This document shows positions 33,458 to 38,353 of a stretch of 38,353 bases of DNA, in pieces. The stretch spans positions 1 through 38,353 of the forward strand of contig CAIYPA010000099.1 of assembly GCA_903927965.1 (NCBI GenBank). The letters run 5' to 3'. The translations under genes and the position numbers were made by a program. Position 1 is the first letter of the stretch; each line of letters starts with the position of its first letter. Below the pieces are notes generated by a model. The model worked only from the letters and a program-made list of their open reading frames with translations. It did no database searches and was not told where the DNA came from. The stretch is from an uncultured Bacteroidia bacterium. Lineage in GTDB: Bacteria; Bacteroidota; Bacteroidia; Bacteroidales; Prolixibacteraceae.

Positions 33458-33531
33458 ACCACGTAGTGGTTAAAGTATTGTTGAAAAAAATATAATCTGG
33501 AATTGGTTACCACGTAGTGGTTAAACTATTG
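33458..33531. repeat. Two CCACGTAGTGG palindrome repeats
   Basis: ACCACGTAGTGGTTAAA(G/C)TATTG occurs at 33458-33480 and 33509-33531, 51 bp apart, just before the TIR gene. CCAC-GTA-GTGG is a hairpin. The following TTAAACTATTG is identical to the block after the left palindrome of the 105-bp element at 25168, so these may be truncated left ends of it. Confidence 0.65.
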
Positions 33532-33553
33532 AACTATAAAACTTTTTCAAAAG

Positions 33554-34435
33554 ATGAATTCCAAACACCAAATCGAACAACTGATTCTGGAAGGGAACCT
33601 GTCCGGTGCGATTTCCCAATTGCTGAAAGCAACCAACGAAAATGGCCAAAAGGATCTGTACAACATGACAATCCTTCAATCGGCGCGGTACAACCAAAAC
33701 GAAAACGGCAACATTTTGGGGATCCTGAGTCATCAGGATTACCAACAGACCAGGAACCAGATTACCTATGCACTCCAGTCTGTCCTTGACAAATGCAATT
33801 TTGATGGAGTTCCAAATGAAAGGTCTCTTCAAACAACTGTAACCGAAAAGGAAACAGCCAAATCAACAAGCCGACTACCGAAAATATTCATTTCCTATAG
33901 CTTTAAGGATCATCAGGTTGCCTTTAAAATCAAACAGAAACTGACCGATGCAGGATTGGAAGTGATCATCGATGTGGATGCCATGAACACTGGTGAAAGC
34001 AATGCCGGTTTTATTAAAAAATGCATCCAGCAATCGGGAATCACCCTTTCGCTGGTTTCACCCAATAGCCTGATGAGTGCCTGGGTGGCGATGGAAACGA
34101 TATGGAGCACTTACGACGAGACATTGCGGGGCAGGTATTTTATGCCTTGCACAATCGACAACTCCTTTTTCAATTACTCGTTTACCGACGAGGCATTGGA
34201 TGCATTGGACGTACAAACGACCGAGATTAAAAATACGATAAAAGTACGCTTGCAGAAAGGTCGTGGCATCGAAGACCTCACCGAGGAGCTGACAAGGATC
34301 AACCGGTTAAAGAACGAACTGCCTACCATTGTGGGTAAATTGAAGAACTCTTTTTGTGTGAATATAAGTGATGATAATTTTGAAACAGGGATGGGTAAAG
34401 TGATCAGCGATATCAGGAAAATGTTACAAAACTAA
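33554..34435 (+). CDS. TIR-domain effector with N-terminal effector-associated domain (EAD11-like)
   Basis: In this 293-aa protein, residues 1-82 are a small helical domain (IEQLILEGNLSGAISQLL, then LQSARYNQNENGNILGILSHQDYQQTRNQITYALQSVL). The pattern matches effector-associated domain 11, an adaptor module in bacterial conflict systems. Residues about 109-250 form a TIR domain: PKIFISYSFKDHQ, LTDAGLEVIIDVDAM, SLVSPNSLMSAWVAMETIW with the likely NADase Glu at E181, and a final strand YFMPCTID. Bacterial TIR effectors usually hydrolyse NAD or make cyclic ADP-ribose signals on infection. EADs recruit them to sensors carrying the same EAD. No such partner is encoded beside it, so it may act in trans. 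A 108-residue linker-plus-EAD before the TIR fits the family. Confidence 0.82.
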   Translation: MNSKHQIEQLILEGNLSGAISQLLKATNENGQKDLYNMTILQSARYNQNENGNILGILSHQDYQQTRNQITYALQSVLDKCNFDGVPNERSLQTTVTEKETAKSTSRLPKIFISYSFKDHQVAFKIKQKLTDAGLEVIIDVDAMNTGESNAGFIKKCIQQSGITLSLVSPNSLMSAWVAMETIWSTYDETLRGRYFMPCTIDNSFFNYSFTDEALDALDVQTTEIKNTIKVRLQKGRGIEDLTEELTRINRLKNELPTIVGKLKNSFCVNISDDNFETGMGKVISDIRKMLQN

Positions 34436-34515
34436 ATGTTTTTGAAAACAGACAAAGTTAAACATCCCATAACCGCTATAATATCCTGATGACAAATTTC
34501 ATTCTTCATACGTTC

Positions 34516-34620
34516 AAAGCACCGTAGGTGCATAATATTGGTAGAATTAAGGATTCCCTCCCGGTACGGCGGCGCAATCAGAAAGTCCCTAAAAGATCAA
34601 CGGTTCTATGCGCCGCAAAG
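34516..34620 (+). repeat. 105-bp two-hairpin repeat element, copy 2
   Basis: Block order is AAAGCACCGTAGGTGC, AATATTGGTAGAA, about 25 variable nt, GGCGCAATCAGAAAG, about 25 variable nt, TGCGCCGCAAAG. The left block is a palindrome, and GGCGCA can pair with TGCGCC. It faces an inverted copy at 34744-34845 across 123 nt. Confidence 0.75.
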
Positions 34621-34743
34621 TAGCAGATGTTAAAGGTGTAATTTGGGTATTCGGTTTACAGGCAATGGGTAACATCAAAATACAGTTGGTATCGTAAAAT
34701 ATTGTTATAGTGCTTTATAATGAATAACCTCTAACAGCATTTG
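34621..34743. other. Spacer between inverted repeat copies
   Basis: These 123 nt lie between the inverted copies 2 and 3 of the 105-bp element. I see no open reading frame of note, no promoter and no RNA fold in it. It contains only AT-rich sequence such as TAATTTGGG and TTTATAATGAAT. The 648-nt gap between the TIR and GH3 genes therefore holds the repeat pair, this spacer and the GH3 promoter. Confidence 0.5.
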
Positions 34744-34845
34744 CTTTGCGGCGCAGGGAACAACCGATTTCCCAACAATCTTTCTGATTGCGCCTCCTGC
34801 TGGTTTGCTTCATCCTTCTACCAATATTTCGCTCTTAACGGAGCT
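34744..34845 (-). repeat. 105-bp two-hairpin repeat element, copy 3 (inverted)
   Basis: Read leftward: AAAGCTCCGTTAAGAGC, GAAATATTGGTAGAA, about 22 variable nt, GGCGCAATCAGAAAG, about 25 nt, TGCGCCGCAAAG. The left palindrome has compensating changes compared with copy 2 (GCTCC/GAGC against GCACC/GGTGC), which suggests the hairpin itself is preserved. Confidence 0.75.
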
Positions 34846-34965
34846 TTGATCCTGCTCAAAATCTGGTTTATGACTCCACAACCGAAATCTATTTGGTAGG
34901 TTGATTTCTCGGATATTTGAAATTTTATTTTTAATTCCTGATTCCTCAATTGCTGTTTGGATGGA

Positions 34966-35003
34966 TTTGCAGCTGATTCACAAAATTGTTAAATTTGCGA
35001 ATC
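34966..35003 (+). promoter_or_regulatory. Promoter of the GH3 gene with overlapping inverted repeat
   Basis: TTTG (34966-34969), then 20 nt, then TAAATTTG (34990-34997) followed by C: both Bacteroidetes -33 and -7 elements at good spacing. An inverted repeat, GATTCACAAA (34975-34984) and TTTGCGAATC (34994-35003), 9 of 10 matching, brackets the -7 box and could bind a repressor. The start codon is 80 nt further on. Confidence 0.6.
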
Positions 35004-35083
35004 AATTTCAACCCAGGTAAAAACAAATTTTAAATCCAAATAAATCCAAACGATTACATCAAGACCCCATTAAAATATCCACA

Positions 35084-38000
35084 ATGCTGAAAAAACAATT
35101 CTTTGGTCTGCTGCTCCTGCTGACCGTGCTTTTCTCACAAAAATCCCAGGCACAGATCAACCTTGACAAATACCTTAACCATCCATGGGTCGACTCTGTT
35201 TTCAATTCGCTGACTCCCGACCAACGGATTGCCCAACTGATCTGGATCGACGTAAGCAGCGACCAGGATGTGGCAAAACAGACCCGTGTTGCCGAACTGA
35301 TCAAAAAAAACAATTTCGGCGGATTGGTCTTTTTTGAAGGGACCGCCCTGAAGCAGGTGCAACTGACAAACTATTATCAATCATTGGCAAAAACTCCATT
35401 GATGATCGCGATGGATGCCGAATGGGGACCGGGTATGCGCCTTGACGAAGCTGCACCTTTCCCCTACAACATGACAATGGGCGCAGTCCAGAATGATGAA
35501 CTTATCCGGAAAGGTGCCACAATGATGGCTGCACAGTTGAAACGCCTTGGTGTGCAAGTGAGTTTCGGGCCGGTTTCTGACATCAATACGCAGCCACAAA
35601 ACCCCATCATCGGGATGCGCTCATTTGGCGAATCACGGGATCTGGTAACAAGCAAATGCCTCGCTTACATGAAGGGTTTGCAAGAAAACGGGATCATTGC
35701 AGTGGCCAAACACTTTCCCGGGCACGGTGATACAAAAGCCGATTCACATTCATCGCTCCCGTTACTACCATATGACAGGCAACGTCTTGACAACATGGAA
35801 CTTTTCCCGTTTAAGAAATTGTCCGAGGCAGGCATTGGTGGGATCATGACGGCCCATATGCGTGTCCCGGCACTCGACCCTTCTGGCACCGGTCCTGCGA
35901 GTCTATCCAATAAGGTCATTGAAGGCGTCCTACGGAAAGAGTTGAATTTTAAGGGGCTGATTATTACCGATGCGATGAACATGGGTGGCGCAACCCTCGA
36001 CAATCAACATGGAAATATTGATGTTCAGGCAATTAAAGCTGGGAATGACGTAGTTGAATTTCCTGTCGATGGTGAATTGGCTGTTGCAGCTATCAAAGAA
36101 GCCATTGCCAAAAAGGAAATTTCCATGGAGGAAATTGACCTGAAATGTAGAAGGGTATTGGCAGCCAAACTCTTTGCCGGCCTGAACCATCTTAAGCCTG
36201 TAAAAACCGAGGGACTTGTTGCTGACCTGAACACCCCGGAGGCTCAGTTTGCCCAACGCCAGCTTGTAGAAGCCTCACTGACACTTTTGGAAAACAAAAA
36301 CAAGCTGGTCCCGTTCCAGGGGTTAGATACGTTGAAAATTGCTGCCCTTTCTGTAGGATCCCAATCAGTTACCACATTCCAGAAAATGCTGGGCAATTAT
36401 ACAAAAGTTGATTTCTTCAACTTGCCCGAGAATTTTACTGAAAAAGAACAACAGGCAATTCTCAAAAAATTATCGGCTTATAACCTGGTAATCGCGGGGA
36501 TCCATTCTTTGTACGAAGGCCCAACACGCCGTACCGTAAAGGTTGGGAATATTGTCCACATTGCGCCTCAACGTCCTTACAACGTGACCGAAAGCCTTGA
36601 AAAGCTCCTTCCCTATTTAACCGCGATGAACAACTCGGTAATCGTTTTCTTCTCAAATCCTTATGCGATCAACGAAATCAAAGACTTTGGCCATCCTTCC
36701 GCACTGATGGTTGCCTACCAGAATTCGGCAATATTCCAGGAACTCGCAGCACAATTGTTGTTTGGAGGAATCGCTGCCAATGGTAAACTTCCGGTTTCGA
36801 TCGGAAACCGCTATAAATCAGGCGAAGGAATAATGATCAATGAATCAATACGTTTGAAATACACAGTACCTGAAGAGGTTGGGTTGAACTCCGCCAGACT
36901 GAATTACCGCATTGATTCGATCGTGAACAACGCACTGTCCCTTAAGGCTTTCCCTGGTTGCAATGTCCTTGTGGCCAAAAACAGAAAGATCATTTTTCAA
37001 AAGGCATATGGTTTTCATACGTTCGACAACAGGATTCCTGCTTCGCTGGACGATATATATGACCTGGCATCAGTGACCAAGGTCTCTGGAGCACTTCCCG
37101 CAATTATGAAGTTGAACGAAGAGGGCAAATATTTGCTCGATGAACCGTTTTCGACCTACTGGACCGACTGGAAAAAAAGGTTCCTCCGGCCATCGAATAA
37201 AAGCGACATTACACTTCGTGAATTGCTTTCACATCAGTCGGGCCTTGTCCCTTTTATTGGGTTCTACAGAAATACAATGATCGGTAAAAACTTGAATACC
37301 AAATTGTACAGCACCGTTTTAAACGACAGGTACAATTTGGAAATTGCACCCGGCCTTTTTCTCAAATCCAATTATGAGAAGCAGGTTTACAAGTCGATCA
37401 GAAAGTCGCCATTGAAAACAAGGGGGAAATACGTTTACAGTGACCTTTCCATAATTCTGACGCCCCAGATTGTCACCAAACTGTCGGGAATGAAATTCAC
37501 CGATTACCTTGACCAGAATTTCTACCGTCCATTAGGCGCAACCACAGTTACCTATCAGCCATTGCAGAAATTCCAATACGATCAGATTGTCCCGACCGAA
37601 TACGATTCATTGTACCGCAAGAGGTTAGTTCATGGCACCGTACATGACGAATCGGCTGCTGTGTTTGGAGGGGTTGCCGGTAATGCGGGGTTGTTTGCTT
37701 CCGCGAACGATCTTGCCAAATTGGTACAGATGTACGTCCAATATGGCACCTATGGAGGCAAACAATACCTCAAACGATCGACGCTCGAAACGTTCAACAA
37801 GGTCCAGTATCCGCCAACCAACCGCAGGGCACTTGGGTTTGATAAACCGTTGATCGACAACCAGAAATACGATAAGGAAAAAGCTTATCCGTGCCAGAGT
37901 GCTACCCCCGAAAGCTTTGGACATTCGGGTTTTACCGGCACATTTTTCTGGGCTGACCCGACCAATGGTTTGATCTATATCTTCTTGTCGAACAGGGTTT

Positions 38001-38095
38001 ATCCCACCCGCGCAAATAACCAAATAAGTGATTTGAATGTAAGGACCGGGATTCTGCAGGTAATGTACGAGGAGATTGCGGCAGGGAAAAAGTAG
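35084..38095 (+). CDS. Secreted GH3 beta-N-acetylhexosaminidase (NagZ-type) fused to a beta-lactamase-family serine hydrolase
   Basis: This 1003-aa protein has a signal peptide (FFGLLLLLTVLFSQKSQAQ). Residues about 35-370 are GH3 of the NagZ type: AKHFPGHGDTKADSH supplies K209-H210 and the D220-x-H222 pair used as acid/base, and LIITDAMNMG supplies the nucleophile D296. A GH3 C-terminal alpha/beta domain runs to about residue 590. Residues about 605-1003 are a beta-lactamase/esterase fold with S663-V-T-K666 (SxxK), Y785-S-D (YxN-like) and H947-S-G (KTG-like). The GH3 part should release GlcNAc from peptidoglycan fragments. The serine hydrolase part could be a D-Ala peptidase, amidase or esterase. 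All catalytic residues are present. It is monocistronic with a well-formed promoter. Confidence 0.9.
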   Translation: MLKKQFFGLLLLLTVLFSQKSQAQINLDKYLNHPWVDSVFNSLTPDQRIAQLIWIDVSSDQDVAKQTRVAELIKKNNFGGLVFFEGTALKQVQLTNYYQSLAKTPLMIAMDAEWGPGMRLDEAAPFPYNMTMGAVQNDELIRKGATMMAAQLKRLGVQVSFGPVSDINTQPQNPIIGMRSFGESRDLVTSKCLAYMKGLQENGIIAVAKHFPGHGDTKADSHSSLPLLPYDRQRLDNMELFPFKKLSEAGIGGIMTAHMRVPALDPSGTGPASLSNKVIEGVLRKELNFKGLIITDAMNMGGATLDNQHGNIDVQAIKAGNDVVEFPVDGELAVAAIKEAIAKKEISMEEIDLKCRRVLAAKLFAGLNHLKPVKTEGLVADLNTPEAQFAQRQLVEASLTLLENKNKLVPFQGLDTLKIAALSVGSQSVTTFQKMLGNYTKVDFFNLPENFTEKEQQAILKKLSAYNLVIAGIHSLYEGPTRRTVKVGNIVHIAPQRPYNVTESLEKLLPYLTAMNNSVIVFFSNPYAINEIKDFGHPSALMVAYQNSAIFQELAAQLLFGGIAANGKLPVSIGNRYKSGEGIMINESIRLKYTVPEEVGLNSARLNYRIDSIVNNALSLKAFPGCNVLVAKNRKIIFQKAYGFHTFDNRIPASLDDIYDLASVTKVSGALPAIMKLNEEGKYLLDEPFSTYWTDWKKRFLRPSNKSDITLRELLSHQSGLVPFIGFYRNTMIGKNLNTKLYSTVLNDRYNLEIAPGLFLKSNYEKQVYKSIRKSPLKTRGKYVYSDLSIILTPQIVTKLSGMKFTDYLDQNFYRPLGATTVTYQPLQKFQYDQIVPTEYDSLYRKRLVHGTVHDESAAVFGGVAGNAGLFASANDLAKLVQMYVQYGTYGGKQYLKRSTLETFNKVQYPPTNRRALGFDKPLIDNQKYDKEKAYPCQSATPESFGHSGFTGTFFWADPTNGLIYIFLSNRVYPTRANNQISDLNVRTGILQVMYEEIAAGKK

Positions 38096-38148
38096 GAAGG
38101 CGAAAGGGAGTGATGGTGTGATATGGAGAGGGAGAGACTAAGACAAAG

Positions 38149-38165
38149 AGCAAGGAGCATCGGGC
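38149..38165. repeat. Degenerate GAGCATGGGGC-type unit
   Basis: GCAAGGAGCATCGGGC, between the GH3 gene and the last partial gene, is a single decayed unit of the minisatellite seen at 24915 and 30162. Confidence 0.35.
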
Positions 38166-38172
38166 AAATCTT

Positions 38173-38353
38173 TCAGTAATTGACTTTCCATTCTTTTGGC
38201 ACGAACTCTTTGTCGTTCATGATCTGTACGATGCTCCCTTTTTGCCGCAAAACAAACAAGCCATGTTTGTACGCATACTTGTCGGCATCGTTTTCGACAA
38301 TAATTCCTGCAACTGCGCCGTATAAGGTAGCACCAGCCATGTTGATCCTTTCG
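38173..38353 (-). CDS. C-terminal end of an unidentified protein (partial)
   Basis: Only the last 59 codons are in the window, and the 5' part lies beyond its right edge. The residues read INMAGATLYGAVAGIIVEND, then KYAYKHGLFVLRQKGSIVQI, and end in FVPKEWKVNY. The GLFVLRQ-G...I-N---F-PKEW pattern resembles the tail of uncharacterised bacterial proteins with nuclease-like or coiled-coil N-termini, but I cannot assign a family. The frame has a clean stop (TGA at 38175-38173). It converges on the GH3 gene, with 77 nt between stops. Confidence 0.55.
   Translation of the reverse strand, partial: ERINMAGATLYGAVAGIIVENDADKYAYKHGLFVLRQKGSIVQIMNDKEFVPKEWKVNY

Noticed and set aside
34516-34845. Insertion sequence or transposon with terminal inverted repeats
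   Set aside because: The inverted pair spans only 330 bp and the 123-bp interior encodes nothing. It is treated as two copies of a small repeat and not as a complete IS.

Overview
The window is bacterial and most likely from a member of the Bacteroidota (Bacteroidales/Marinilabiliales-like). This is inferred from gene content (DUF4922+SpoIID pair, DUF5009, DUF4139 protein with an inserted CarboxypepD_reg domain, golvesin/xanthan-lyase-type amidase, OvoA), from -7 boxes of the TAnnTTTG type, and from the lack of Shine-Dalgarno-like starts. About 29 protein genes can be supported; no rRNA, tRNA, CRISPR array or insertion sequence was found.

Left part (1-15745). A URO-D/corrinoid-type methyltransferase gene and a small secreted protein read rightward and converge on a secreted DNase I-like (EEP) hydrolase. 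A compact leftward operon follows: PPOX-family protein, phosphodiester glycosidase, SDR (with His in place of the catalytic Tyr), a 75-aa basic protein and an HsmA-like membrane protein. Next is a leftward run ovoA - ptuA - ptuB - lhgO. The middle two genes form a Septu-type anti-phage pair (ATPase + HNH nuclease), overlap by 20 nt, and sit between ovothiol biosynthesis and an L-2-hydroxyglutarate oxidase-like gene. Divergent from ovoA are a membrane ferredoxin-like protein, a J-domain protein and a DUF4139 protein.

Right part (15746-38095). This reads as a peptidoglycan-glycan turnover and amino-sugar recycling region. It holds a MurNAc/GlcNAc-type kinase and MurQ (leftward). Diverging from them are a split-domain N-acetylmuramoyl-L-alanine amidase, a tandem GT-A glycosyltransferase, a lipoprotein, DUF4922, SpoIID/LytB, a GH9-deacetylase fusion, a DUF4352-like protein, an AmpG-like MFS carrier with a large beta-rich insertion, a GHL10 (DigH-like) glycosidase, a DUF5009 (heparan-glucosaminide acetyltransferase-like) membrane protein and a NagZ-type GH3 fused to a serine hydrolase. 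Read together: the amidase strips stem peptides, SpoIID and GHL10 cut denuded glycans, the GH3 enzyme releases GlcNAc, the AmpG-like carrier imports products, and the kinase plus MurQ convert MurNAc to GlcNAc-6-P. A TIR effector with an N-terminal effector-associated domain (EAD11-like) sits inside this block among repeats.

Repeats and signals. The intergenic spaces hold several small repeat families: a roughly 105-bp element with two hairpins (three copies, one inverted), CCACGTAGTGG palindromes that match its left end, helically phased GAAAT arrays on both sides of the DUF5009 gene and after the first gene, GAGCATGGGGC and CTTCGGCT repeats, a perfect 26-bp-arm palindrome containing the stop codons of two convergent genes, and a perfect operator-like palindrome between the divergent kinase and amidase genes. 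The window ends inside a leftward gene of unknown function.
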